A stretch of DNA of 64,000 bases from Erigeron canadensis (Eukaryota > Streptophyta > Magnoliopsida > Asterales > Asteraceae). Position numbers and translations under genes: made by a program. The notes under the pieces were generated by a model. The model ran no database searches, was not told where the DNA came from, and saw nothing but the letters and a program-made list of their open reading frames with translations. The DNA lies in NCBI RefSeq assembly GCF_010389155.1, contig NC_057761.1:15440501-15504500 (forward strand), read 5' to 3'. The stretch's first letter is position 1. Each line of letters starts with the position of its first letter. Below are positions 1 to 10,108 of this stretch, in pieces.

Positions 1-281
1 AATTCACGAAGAAGATGAACGTATATCTTCTCTGGATCTGCCATTATACAAAGGCTGGCAGGGGAAGCATGGATGAAATCCAACATAGGCTTATATCCTT
101 TAGTACCTTTTGGTACGTCAGACGAGCCGAGATGGTTGTTCGGCTTAACAACCATCTCCGAAGCAGAGAAAGAGATTTTAGAAGATTTTACAATGTTGGA
201 GGATGGAGAGAAAGAAGTGGAGTTTAGATAAGATTTCCGAGTGGCGGCGGAAGCAGATGGAGTTTCAGAAGATGAAGCCAT
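1..281 (-). CDS. Extra ORF downstream of Copia pol, truncated by the window edge
   Basis: An ATG at 281-279 opens a frame that stays open for 93 codons to the edge. The start is Ser/Ala/Thr-rich (begins MASSSETPSASAATRKSYL), then becomes more ordered and ends near IYVHLLRE, which resembles phrases I associate with uncharacterised Asteraceae retroelement proteins (memory only). It lies about 790 bp beyond the RNase H stop of the Copia element on the same strand, with a TATA-like box about 160 bp upstream of the ATG. Position and strand fit the third, env-like ORF of SIRE-type elements, but no signal peptide or membrane segment is visible in this fragment. It could also be the gag of another element. 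Confidence 0.5.
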   Translation of the reverse strand, partial: MASSSETPSASAATRKSYLNSTSFSPSSNIVKSSKISFSASEMVVKPNNHLGSSDVPKGTKGYKPMLDFIHASPASLCIMADPEKIYVHLLRE

Positions 282-1068
282 TTTCACTTTTAGTAAAGAG
301 ATGAGTGGATACAAGGAACGGAGTATGTAAAGATTAAGATTTAGAAAAGATGAATAATTTTTTGAGAGATTCTGAAAGTTTGGAAAGAAGATGAATAGTT
401 GAAAGAAAGCGTGAAAATGAAAGTATGAGTATAAGATTGTATATATAGGGTGTGGTGAAGAAATGTGATTGGTCAAAAATGAAAAGCAAAAGAGACTTTT
501 TCTCTCTCCTCATTTTCAACATCTACAGTTGCTTAACAACTGTAACCCTATATATATTTATATATAAAACCCTTTGTGAGTAACGTTTTAAAAATTTATT
601 TACAAAATACTTGAGTATGCGCCGTATGCGTCTGACAGAAACAGACCAACAGAGGCATAGTCACAGTCTCAAGTGGACAGATGACGTATTTTGAGTAAAA
701 CAAGTGGGTAACTTTTTGTAAACGTGTATAATATGTGGCACAAAAGACTGCCACGTCACCAACATAGTTACATCCGAAATAGTGAGTTTCAGATCCAGTC
801 CTATGTTTTATTTAATATGTTTTATTTTATCTAAATAGAACATGTCTCAGCGAACTTATCGATAAGGACATATTTATATTAGATATCAGCGAGCATATGA
901 CACACATATGGCCGCTGAGACACACATATCAGCGAGCATATGACCAATAACCGTTTGCTATTGGACTAGATGGAAACTTTTGGCTTTCCATTGCCTTTAT
1001 TTTGCTTTTTGCAAGTAAGACAAACTTAAGCTTGTTGACTCCAATCAAGCTTACACATGACATGTAAG
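282..1068 (-). other. Non-coding spacer between pol and the extra ORF
   Basis: No coding frame is supported. Between 845 and 945 the octamer TCAGCGAG or close variants occur several times, twice inside the longer phrase atatcagcgagcatatgac (889 and 927). A purine-rich PPT and a copy of the 8125-8780 LTR were looked for and not found. The leader with the TATA-like box lies at 290-450. Confidence 0.5.
435..450 (-). promoter_or_regulatory. TATA-like box upstream of the post-pol ORF
   Basis: On the minus strand this reads CCCTATATATACAATC. It lies about 155-170 bp before the ATG at 281 and is followed by a pyrimidine-rich stretch (many TTTC/CTT runs), as expected around a plant transcription start. 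It suggests internal transcription of the extra ORF, but other TATATATA runs lie close by (548-563). Confidence 0.35.
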
Positions 1069-1425
1069 TTAGATAGCAGAGTCACCATTCAACATCCCCA
1101 ACCTGCTGACAAGATCTTTAAATCTCTTTTCATCTAAGGGTTTTGTGAATATGTCAGCGAGTTGATCATCAGTGGGGATGAAATAAATTTCAACATCCCC
1201 TTTCATGACGTGGTCACGTATGAAATGATACCTAATGTCTATGTGTTTGGTTTTGGAATGTTGAACAGGATTATGTGTGATAGCAATCGCACTTGTGTTG
1301 TTACACATAATGGGAATCTTAGTGTAGTCTAAGTCATAGTCAGCGAGTTGGTGTTTCATCCAGAGGACTTGTGCACAACAACTCGCTGCCGACACATATT
1401 CAGCTTCAGCAGTGGAGATGGACAC
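1069..1425 (-). pseudogene. Copia RNase H, C-terminal part
   Basis: This 118-codon frame begins in the STAEAEYVSAA motif of Copia RNase H and contains the expected HNPVQHSKTKHIDIRYHFIRD block followed by QLADIFTKPLD, the standard end of Copia pol. The stop at 1069 is the natural pol terminus. It is out of frame with the preceding RT/RNase H segment ending at 1451; the frameshift lies near 1455-1480, just after a run of seven C residues (1463-1469), so homopolymer slippage is a likely cause. Confidence 0.85.
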
Positions 1426-1450
1426 TGTATGCTGTTTCTTACTAGACCAA

Positions 1451-2056
1451 CTAGTTAACCTCCCCCCCTAACAGTTGACATCCTCCACTGGTACTCTTAT
1501 GATCTAACATGCAGCCAGCATAGTCAGAATCAGAGTAAGCAACAAGGTCGAATTTGGACTCCTTGGGATACCAAAGACCTAGGGTCATGGTACCCTTCAG
1601 GTATTTGAAGATTCGCTTAACAGCAAGAAGATGAGATTCTTTAGGAGATGCTTGATATCTTGCACATAAGCAAGTAGCAAACATGATATCAGGACGACTC
1701 GCTGTAAGATACATTAGCAAGCCAATCATCCCACGATAGTGAGTGGGGTTCACATGCTTACCATCAGAATCAGCATGGAGATTATTGGGAGGAGACATGG
1801 GAGTTGGCTTTGGAGAAATATCAGACATATCAAACTTAGCCAACATGTCTCGAATGTACTTTTCCTGGTTGATAAAAATACCATCAGCGAGCTGACGTAT
1901 TTGCAATCCAAGAAAGAAAGTTAATTCTCCCATCATACTCATTTCAAAATGAGATGACATAAGGGAGCTAAACTTTTTGCATAGTTTAGTGCTTGAGGAT
2001 CCAAAGATAATGTCGTCAACATAAATTTGGACATATAATATGTGAGCACCTTTTCA
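1451..2056 (-). pseudogene. Copia reverse transcriptase palm and RNase H start
   Basis: After a TGA at 2054-2056 the same frame continues with the catalytic YVDDIIFG motif (about 2000-2025), the FFLGLQIRQ block, and the SRPDIMFATCLCARYQ and YSDSDYAGC motifs that open Copia RNase H. The YVDD pair and the first RNase H aspartates are intact. The frame ends prematurely at 1451 through the frameshift into the RNase H C-terminal part. It shares its frame with the upstream integrase and RT blocks, so only nonsense codons separate them. Confidence 0.85.
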
Positions 2057-3676
2057 AAAGATGAAAAGAGTGCTGTCAATGGATCCTCGCTGAAAGTTGT
2101 TCGAGAGGAGAAATTCAAAGAGGGTGTCGTACCAAGCCCTAGGGGCTTGTTTAAGACCATATAAAGCCTTATTAAGACGAAAGACATGATGTGGCTTGGC
2201 TGGATCTTCAAAACCAGGTGGCTGCTCGACATAGACTTCTTCATCGAGTTTTCCATTTAGGAAGGCACTCTTAACATCCATTTGATAGGCCTTGAAGTCT
2301 CGATAAGCAGCATGTGCCAAAAACAAGCGTATAGCTTCTAATCTGGCCACTGGAGCAAAGGTTTCATCAAAGTCGACCCCTTCTTCTTGAAGGTAACCTT
2401 GTGCAACCAGCCTAGCCTTGTTGCGTATAACAACACCGTCTTCGTCCATTTTATTCCTATATACCCATTTGGTACCAATCGGTTCCTTATCATGTGGCAA
2501 GGGAACTAAAAACCAGACGTGCTGTCGTTGAAATTGAGTCAGTTCCTCTTGCATGGCAGCAACCCAAGAGGGGTCAGCCATTGCTTCACCAATATTTTTG
2601 GGTGTGATCATTGACAAGAAGTTTACATAAAGACATGTGTTTCTTGTCGCTGATCGAGTGACAATACCCTGCTGAGGATCACCAATGACTTGGTGAGCGG
2701 GGTGACTTGTTGTCCACCTAAGTGAAGGAACACTTGAAGAACCTAGTTGAGTATCAGCAGAGGATGGGGTTATAGGGACAGAATGAAGAGGATTGTATGA
2801 AGAAAGGTCGATAGTGACAGTGGGTTCAGCGACAGGATGATCAGTTGAGTTATTTGATTGAGTTGAGTTATCATTTATGTTGGAGTCATCAGCAGACTCC
2901 ATATCCTCAGCATTTGCTGAGGCATCATGAAACTCATTATCAGCGAGATCATCAACATGAACATCCTTAGACAACGATTTATCGTTGGCTGAGGAGGCCT
3001 GGATTGATCTCAAAATAGGTTCAACTGGCTCAATTGAGTAAACATGAGCAACAACTTGTTCCTCATCAATACATACTGATGAATCATGAGATGTCTGCTG
3101 AAGACATTCAGGTAAGGTACAAGGTGCATCGGAAAATGAGTCAGCTTCCTCATTGGAGGGTTTAGTGAACTCACTGAAAACTTCTTCATATGAGGAGGGT
3201 TGTATGTCTTTTAAGGAAGATGAACTTTCATTAAAAGTGACATGAATGGATTCATCTACTTTTTGAAGTCGAACATTAAATACCCTAAAAGCTTTGCTTA
3301 TAGATGAGTATCCTACAAAATAACCATCATCCGCTTTGGGATCAAACTTACCTAGGTGATCCCTATTATTCAAAATGAATACAGGGCATCCAAACACATG
3401 AAAGTATTTGACTTGAGGTTTCTTACCTCTTAAGACTTCATAAGCTGTCTTATTATGTCTTTTGACAATTAGACAGCGATTCTGGGTGTGACAAGCTGTG
3501 TTAACAGCCTCAGCCCAAAATTTGTTTGGGAGAGAGGACTCACTGAGCATAGTTCTAGCAGCTTCGATAAGGGTTCTATTCCTTCTTTCAGCGACTCCAT
3601 TTTGCTCAGGAGTTCTGACAGATGAGAAATTTTGTGAGATCCCTTGATCATCACAAAAAGATTTAAGATTGTGATT
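2057..3676 (-). pseudogene. Copia integrase C-terminus and reverse transcriptase N-terminus
   Basis: Downstream of a TGA at 3677-3679 the frame continues through the integrase third catalytic region ([13 protein letters not shown]) and the conserved [22 protein letters not shown] / [15 protein letters not shown] block. A low-complexity linker rich in Asp, Ser and Asn follows, then RT signatures including [43 protein letters not shown] and [14 protein letters not shown]. It would copy element RNA into cDNA and insert it. The frame ends in TGA at 2054-2056, just before the YVDD motif. Confidence 0.88.
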
Positions 3677-4621
3677 TCAAAACTCAGTTCCATGATCACT
3701 TCTGAGTTCTTTAACCCTTATGCCATTGAGATTTTCCATTTTCTTAATAAAATTTATAATCTCTTCAGCAACATCACTCTTGGAGTGAAGGAAGATAGTC
3801 CAAGTGTATCGTGAATATTCATCCACGATAACTAAGGTGTATTTGCTACCTCTTAGACTTTGAACATTTACTGGACCAAAAAGGTCAATGTGAAGGAGAT
3901 GAAAGCATCCTTTGACAGAGTTGGCTTGCTTGGTTTTAAAGGAAGCTCTATATCCTTTACCTTTTTCACAAGCACTACAAAGTCTGTCTTTTTCAAAGTA
4001 GAGATGAGGAAGACCTCGCACCAAGTTTTTCTTAGCTAGTGAATTTATAGTTTTGAAGTTTACATGCGACATACGCTTGTGCCATAACCAATTTAGTTCA
4101 ACAGCTGACTTGGCAAAGAAACAAGTCTCACTATCAGTTTTGATAGGAGTGAAGTCAACGAGATATACATCTCGTTTTCTTGGAGCAACCAATACAACTT
4201 CCTTGTTGATATTTACAACAGTCCCTTGATGTTTATCAAGAATGACTTTGTAGTCAGCGTCACAAAGTTGACTAATGCTTATAAGATTGTGTTTTAATCC
4301 ATTCACATAAGCAACTTTGGAGAATTTGATTAACCCATTTGAGAGGAGACCATAATCTTCAGTTTGTCCGGTAGAATTATCACCAACCACTACAGTAGGG
4401 CCAGCAGCCTCTACATAGTTATCCAGCAAGGTCTTTGAGCCAGTCATGTGTTTTGAACAGCCACTGTCCAAATACCACACACCTTTTCCAGTGAACCCTG
4501 CAAGGATAAGACAGAAGGCTTTAGTTTGGTCCACTTTCAAACTCACTGACAGGAGTGTCAGTAGAATTAATGATGGGTGCATCAGTGGTGGAGGATGACT
4601 CAGCGGAAAGAGTTTCCTCAA
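3677..4621 (-). pseudogene. Copia protease, GAG-pre-integrase and integrase core
   Basis: The segment contains the aspartic protease signature WYLDSGCSKHMTG near 4450, then the pre-integrase zinc region (LWHKRMSHVNF, CSACEKGKGYRASF), and the integrase core with HIDLFGPV and ELRSDHGTEF carrying the first two acidic catalytic residues. A TGA at 3677-3679 immediately follows GTEF, where family members continue in frame. The N-terminal edge overlaps a different frame (4521-5273), placing another frameshift near 4530-4620. Confidence 0.88.
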
Positions 4622-5390
4622 GAGTGAAATGGTTTCCTAAGTCAGGAAGCATATGAGTTCTATCATTCTCATCAGTGGGCATCATGTTATACCCACTTTC
4701 TTGAAGCACCACTGAGTTGCTAACAACGTTGGGAGCACTAAACTCAACCAACATTGCTGGTCGTCCCCACGAATTAGAGATGACATTCTGAGAATGAGGA
4801 ATCTCAATGCGTTGAGAGGCAATATAGTTAGCAAGATTTGTTTGATGAGACCCCATAGAATTAATGACAGACCCAGAGTCAATGAAGTGTGAGCATTTGT
4901 CAGTGAGAGAGGCATAGGCTGAAGTGTGAGCATTTGTTTGCACAACAACTTCAGGGGCATCTCTTGAATTACAGCAATCTGTTGCAATATGTCCTTTCAT
5001 GCCATAGAGATAGCATTTCCTGTTTGAGGAATTGCTTTGTTGATTGCTAAGAAGGAATTCTTTGAGTTGAGAGGACAAGTCATTGACTTGTTGAGCAAGT
5101 TCAACAATTTTTGGGTCTGTAGAGGTTGAAGCCTTGGTCTTTGCTTTGGACTTAGGCTTTGATTTTTGCTTGCGAGAATTCTTGGAGAGAGGAGGGGGAC
5201 CCAAGAGAGATTTGCCAGTGGGATCATCTAGACGAGAAGTGGAAGAGGAGGCCACTTGTGAGCCTCTTAACACACTCCAAGCTTGTTTTAGATTTGTGTG
5301 TTCAGTAGAAGAATTCCTAGAGTGAAGAACTCTACTGGGAGTGGTGGACCTAGAAGATCTATTTGGAGTGGAAGACCTCCTTGCCTGTGA
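4521..5390 (-). pseudogene. Copia gag/spacer segment with degenerate zinc knuckle
   Basis: This frame joins the repeat-rich spacer (5288-6625) by a frameshift near 5385. It carries a Lys-rich stretch (NSRKQKSKPKSKAKTK) and a knuckle-like CYLYGMKGHIATDCC, which keeps the first Cys and the His but has Y in place of the second Cys of a C-x2-C-x4-H-x4-C motif. Residues after the knuckle are Ser/Asn-rich, leading toward the protease. The part between 5274 and 5390 is open with no ATG. Function, by position, is RNA binding in the gag region. Confidence 0.65.
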
Positions 5391-6625
5391 GGGAGATATT
5401 CCCCAACAGGAATAGAAGATTGTATCTGCTGGGAGGACAACTGTCCTCTAATGGGAGTAGAGGATCTCACTTGCTGATGGGGCAAGTGTCCCCTTTGTGG
5501 TGTCACACTCCTTACTTGTTGCTGAGGAACATTTCCTCGCTGACGAGTGATACTCCTCATTCGTTGCTGAGGAATGTTTCCTCGCTGACGGGTTAAGTTC
5601 CTCATTTGTTGCTGAGGAACGCACCCTCGCTGAGGAGTGGTTGATCTGTTGACAAACTGAGGCATTTTACCTCTTTGAGGTATTGGATGTCTCATAATTG
5701 ATCGAGGTGGAGAAGAATGAGAGGCCTGCTGAAGGACAACCGATTTGACTTGAGATGAGCCTTCATGATGAAACCTAGCATCTCCAAACCTTACACATCT
5801 CTCCATGAGGCGTTCATGTTGAGATTCCTCAGCACTTAAGACTTTAGAAGGAAACGAATTAGATGAGATAGACTGAGGTTGCTGTTTAGTATGATCAGCT
5901 CGCTGAGGCGTGCTATAGTCATAGGGAGCAGTAACGTTACTTCTTTTGAAAGTCTCAGACCTATTCAAAGTAAGTGGCTGAGGAGCAATGGATTTGTACC
6001 CATCACTTGAAATTTCTCCATGAAATGTTTCATTTGGAGAATATTGAATTTTGCCTTCGTGTGGCATCATGCCAACAATAGGCAAATGGGAGAACATGTT
6101 ATTAGAGGATGAGGATGAGCTAACAACTTTAGCTTCAGATGAGTTTGAAGGGTCGCTGGAGAGAGATGTGGAGGATCCAGCGTCCATTTCAGTGTGGTAA
6201 TCATTTCCTTTAACGAAATACCACTTTTTCATTTCCTCAGAAGAAGTGATGCCAGATGGAGGAATTGAGATTCCAGGTTTCACATCATCTTTAAACATGT
6301 CAGCGATGCAGGCAGCAGATTCAAAATCTCCACCTATCACTGCCTGAACTTGTGCAGGGACTTGTTCTTTAAGACATTGATGGTGAAACTTAGAAGCTTT
6401 TGACCAAGAGGTCACAATCTTCTTGAGATTGAGGACTTCAAGCTTGAGTTTTTCATTCTCAAGCTGAAGCTTTTGAGTCAGCAACTCATGTGACTGAAGT
6501 TCAACATGAACATTCTTTAGTCTGTTGAGTTTATCAGCTTTTTCACTCAATTCAGAACTTACTGAAAGGAGTTTTGAGTTAGCTTCAGCACGCAGAGTTT
6601 CTACGAACTGAAGATCGCATGACAA
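5288..6625 (-). pseudogene. Copia spacer protein: coiled coil plus 15-residue repeats
   Basis: The first third is rich in Leu, Glu and Lys (ELSEKADKLNRLKNVHVEL, QLENEKLKLEVLNLKKIV) and would form a coiled coil. A Ser-rich linker follows. The last 80 residues are six tandem 15-residue units, each starting RG or GE. Long gag-pol spacers are known in SIRE-lineage Copia elements. Its true C-terminal frame switches near 5385; the last 30 or so residues of this frame are frameshift product. It is out of frame with the gag at 6772-8010, the connection being lost in several small indels between 6625 and 6790. Confidence 0.65.
5385..5655 (-). repeat. Six tandem 45-bp coding repeats in Copia spacer
   Basis: Successive units read RGCVPQQQMRNLTRQ, RGNIPQQRMRSITRQ, RGNVPQQQVRSVTPQ, RGHLPHQQVRSSTPI, RGQLSSQQIQSSIPV and a degraded GEYLPHRQG unit. 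The DNA units carry the phrase cctcgctga(c/g)g(a/g)g at equal positions. The basic Arg-Gln-rich units would suit RNA binding; that role is inferred. Confidence 0.85.
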
Positions 6626-6639
6626 GGATTCAAGAATTT

Positions 6640-8010
6640 TGGTTTTGTCCTCATCAGCAGATGAAAGAAAGAGTATGTACCTTTTTGACAGTGACGTTGA
6701 CCCACTGACGTGTTGAGACTTGGTCTTTCGTCAGCGCATCACTATCAGCCAGAGCCATGAGACACATGGTGTCAACATACATCATCAGAGTCATCTGAAT
6801 CAACCCAATCATGCTCTTCAGCGACCAGACCTTTGCCTGGTATTTTGGCTTCTTCAGTTTCAGCCATTTTGGCTTTGAGCTGATAATACTTGTTCCTGTA
6901 TTCATCAGCAGAATTAGAAGAGTTAGATTTTGGAGCAGCAGGAGTTGGGATAGAAACCCTGCATTCCTTTTGATAGTGGCCTTTTCTGCCACATTTCCAG
7001 CATTCATCCTGTGATTTATCCACAGGAAGCTTATATGGAGCAACCGACTTACGGTTGTTCCATTTCCTGGAGTACTTCTTTCCAGCGATTAAAGCAAATT
7101 CAACAAAATCACTGAGCATTTCTTGTTTCTCTTCAGCATCAAGCTCTTCAACAAGAGCTTGAAAGGATGCTGGAAGAGAAGAGGTGTTGGCACCATCATT
7201 GGGATAGATGGGCTCAGTAGAGATGAGAGCAAGAGGGTCAGATAAAGGGTTTGCAGAAGTGCTGGTTGCAGAAGAGGAGCTAGCATGTCTCCTGGATTCT
7301 GCAGAGGCTCTAATGTTTTGAGCCAGGGCTTTCTCTTCAAATTGAAGAGTGCCAAACAACTCCTCAAGATCCAGTTCTTGAATCTTTTTGGTGGTACGGA
7401 GGATTTGTCTTAGATTCTGCCATTTGAGAGGAAGAGAATCGATGAACTTATGGCATACCTCAAAATTGTCATGGGTAATGACAACATTAGTCATGTCATT
7501 GAGCAACCCTTTGAATCGGGTATATGTGCCCTCGAGACTTTCATCAGGAAGAGAAAAGAAATTTTCATAAGCACGTTTGAGGTCAATTTTCTTGGTTTTA
7601 ATCAAGTCAGCTGACCCTTCATAAGTGCTTACTAGTCTTTCCCAAACTTCTTTTGAAGTGGGGAATTTAATGACTAGTTTCATCACCTCAGTGGGAAGGG
7701 TGGTGATGATCATGTTTTTCAATCTTGAGTCAAGATTGACAAGCTTTCGCTCTTCTTCAGTCCACTGCACTTCAGGCTTAACTAGATCTGTCACAATTTC
7801 AGGAGCATCAGGTGTGACACCTGGTGTCCTTTGAATATACGTAGGACTGTAAGGACCTTCATTTAAGATGGTCATAAGATATGGTTCTACACCCACTATG
7901 TGTAGTAACATTCGTTCCTTCCATGAGCCAAAGTCTTTTGGCTCAAACTTTGGAGGAATAGAGACGTAACTGAAGTCACGCGTGTTAACCAAAGTGGGTA
8001 CAGACGACAT
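6640..8010 (-). pseudogene. Copia gag polyprotein (UBN2-like) with CCHC knuckle
   Basis: The 412-codon frame starts at ATG 8010 (MSSVPTLVNTRDFSYVSIPP) 100 bp after the PBS. It contains the Copia gag core (FGSWKERMLLHI, LKNMIITTLPTEV, SKEVWERLVSTYEG, FKGLLNDMTN) and one intact zinc knuckle CWKCGRKGHYQKEC at about residues 337-350. It would package element RNA. The frame ends at 6772 in an acidic DSDDSDD tail; the continuation (CLMALADSDALT) lies in another frame from about 6790 to 6654, so a frameshift ends it early. Confidence 0.85.
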
Positions 8011-8109
8011 CTTTTAAACAGAAAAATCAAGATTTAATTTAAAGAAAGAAAAGATATAATGTAAACACAAGAGGCAAACAGATCTTGTTCCAATAATTTA
8101 GGAACGGTG

Positions 8110-8122
8110 GCTCTGATACCAC
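8110..8122 (-). promoter_or_regulatory. Primer binding site (initiator Met tRNA type)
   Basis: The minus strand reads TGGTATCAGAGCC two bases inside the 5' LTR end. This is the usual Copia/Gypsy site complementary to the 3' end of initiator methionine tRNA and fixes the element's orientation. Confidence 0.92.
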
Positions 8123-8124
8123 TT

Positions 8125-8780
8125 GATGGTCCTCGAATGCACTAGTTGTGTTTTAATTAACTAACTTGTAATATAAATACTAAATAACAAGAATGAAGAT
8201 GAGATGAAAAGAACTTTGTTTAGTTATATGTATTTCAAACTAAACGATGAAAACATGGATGATTGTTTTACAACAACAATAAACAATAAACAGAAAAACT
8301 ATGTTAAGTTTTTGGACACACAAAAACTTAACAAATTACTTAGAGAATAATGTAAAACTGTGGAATACACCAACCAGTTCTATGGCTAGGTCAAGTGATT
8401 CCTTTTATAGGCAGATAAGGAATCACATGACTACTCTAGTAGATGTTGACACATGAAGGTTGTCAACTATCTATTGGTGGATCGTTCAGATCTGCAGAGG
8501 TCTCTTTCCTTCATCTTGTTTGTTTCCAAAAGCGGTAAGAAAGAGAAACTCCATTGCACCGAAGTAGTACAAGGTCACATGTCTTTATCTTGATCTTTCA
8601 ACATGTGTCATTGGGACCATTCTTCTACTCTTCAAATTCCTGCTCATATTTGACTTACAAATACTGGACGGTGAGTCATTGAACATATCCTTTAGACTTT
8701 GAAGATGGATTGTGCTTGCAGATATCTGAGCTCGCTGATGAGCCACTCGCTGAGTCCCTCAGCGAGTCCCTGATCCAACA
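8125..8780 (-). repeat. 5' LTR of the SIRE-like Copia element
   Basis: On the minus strand the LTR runs from TGTTGGATCAGG (8780) to GAGGACCATCA (8125), about 656 bp with TG...CA ends, directly before the PBS. It has a TATA box near 8401-8411. The first 50 bases contain three copies of CTCGCTGA or its complement. No partner LTR is inside the window. Confidence 0.8.
8401..8411 (-). promoter_or_regulatory. LTR TATA box
   Basis: Minus strand CCTATAAAAGG, about 375 bp into the LTR, is the best candidate core promoter for the Copia element; transcription would begin some 30 bp further, near 8370. Confidence 0.6.
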
Positions 8781-8860
8781 CTTTTCACTCAAGTAATACG
8801 TCATTTGTCGTTTAAACAATACCACAATCTTGTTTTACTTTATTGGTAGATATACAACTT

Positions 8861-9178
8861 CCTTTTTTGAGAACCATTTTTTTTATGAGAACCATGAGAA
8901 CTCTTAAAATATATATTTGTTCACATGTTTCTTTTGTTCATTCACATGTGAAATGATATAAAAAATGTATGTTGTAGAAGAAGCTTTTGTAAGAAAACTT
9001 CAAAATAGCTTTTTATGAACTTGTGAATGAATTTGTTCACGTTTTTTGAAAAAAAATATTTCCTGCAACATATATTTTTATAACGTTTCATATGTGAATG
9101 AACAAAAAAAAAACAGTGATCCAATATAAAATCTAAGAGTTCTCACGGTTGTTACAAAATGGGTTCTCAAAATAAGGG
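8861..9178. mobile_element. Palindromic MITE with about 125-bp arms
   Basis: The left arm (from ccttttttgagaacc) and the complement of the right arm (ending ggttctcaaaataaggg) align over about 125 bp, sharing TTTGAGAACC, GTGAGAACTCTTA, TTGTTCATTCACAT and ATAAAAA(A)TGTATGTTG-like blocks, at roughly 80 percent identity by eye. There is no coding capacity. A short related remnant (ggttctcaaaata) sits at 27347, again next to a Helitron-like 5' end. Confidence 0.7.
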
Positions 9179-9630
9179 TCCTATATATATAATACTATCT
9201 TATCAAGCATTTTGTCCTTTTTTCAAATCTCAATTAAGTAATTGAACTACCTAAATTACCCTTCTTCTTTATTCACTAATTTAAACATCTCTACCTAATA
9301 TACCTATAATACCCTTAGATATCAACCATTCATTTTTCAATCTCTTTAAATCTCAATCATTCATTTTTTTTCTCTGCTCCATAAATCATTTCATTTCTAT
9401 AGTTAATTTAGAATCTTTTATCTCAAAAACCGTATATCAATAAATTATAAAAATTGTATGGTTGTTCTTAAAATTTCATGCTCTTTCATTAGAGATGTCA
9501 TTCGATATACTTTTACGAATTTTTAAATCCGATGGCAGAGTCCGTACGGTTAAAGCATTTGGTTATCATACTTTATGACTTGACCTATCACTTTACCATC
9601 TTACCGTCGCAACAAGCGGACACTAACTAT
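9179..9630 (+). mobile_element. Short non-autonomous Helitron-like element
   Basis: The left end reads TCCTATATATATAATAC and is followed by ATTACCCTT phrases typical of plant Helitron 5' regions. Near 9603-9630 is a GC hairpin (ccgtcgcaacaagcgg) and then cactaactat, a degenerate version of the hairpin plus CTRRT 3' end, followed by TATATATA. No ORF is present. Assignment rests on resemblance only. Confidence 0.35.
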
Positions 9631-10108
9631 CGTATATATATACACATATTTCGTTCCAATTAGTTTCAATGTATAGTTTGACGTTAAAAGTTTTTTATTT
9701 AAATTTTGACTGTAATTAATAATATGATATTATATTTTACAATTAAAAATCAATTCATTTATATTAGTTTATGGGAAATGCTTAATACAGCCTTATAAAA
9801 AAACTTATACCTTCCTTATTATGGGAAATGCTAAAGTCTGCCCCTTGATTTTCATTATAAATATACAAACAATTTATGCACCTTAAACACAGCCCTAAGA
9901 ACATGTATTTAGCAAACCCCTTCATTTATATATCAAGTATTAAATAACATAAACAAAAATATTTATCAACAAAAACAATTAAATATGGACATATAGTAAG
10001 CTACATATAATTTGTTTTCCTTTAAATGTGACTACTGATATTCATGCATGTGATCCAAATTGAAATCTGTATTATATATTTTCTTACGTTACAATGTTAA
10101 CATTGCAG
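9631..10108. other. AT-rich DNA upstream of terpene synthase exons
   Basis: Intron-like or intergenic DNA with no supported coding frame. I looked for the earlier terpene synthase exons, including the one with DDxxD, and did not find them here. Confidence 0.5.

Larger units (their letters stand above)
1..8780 (-). mobile_element. SIRE-like Ty1/Copia LTR retrotransposon (3' end outside window)
   Basis: Read on the minus strand the order is 5' LTR (8780-8125), iMet-type PBS, gag with CCHC knuckle, long spacer, protease, integrase, reverse transcriptase, RNase H, then about 0.8 kb of non-coding DNA and a further ORF entering the left edge. The protease-integrase-RT-RNase H order is Copia. A long gag region and DNA beyond pol are known traits of the SIRE/Maximus lineage. 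I found no match to the 5' LTR between 1 and 1068, so the 3' LTR presumably lies off-window. Pol is one frame from 4621 to 1451 broken by two TGA codons; further frameshifts lie near 1460, 4550, 5385 and 6640-6790. The copy is therefore non-autonomous. Lineage assignment is inference. Confidence 0.85.

Noticed and set aside
15..227. Plus-strand frame of 70 codons at the left edge
   Set aside because: It lies antisense to the open minus-strand frame starting at 281, which has the better start, length and context.
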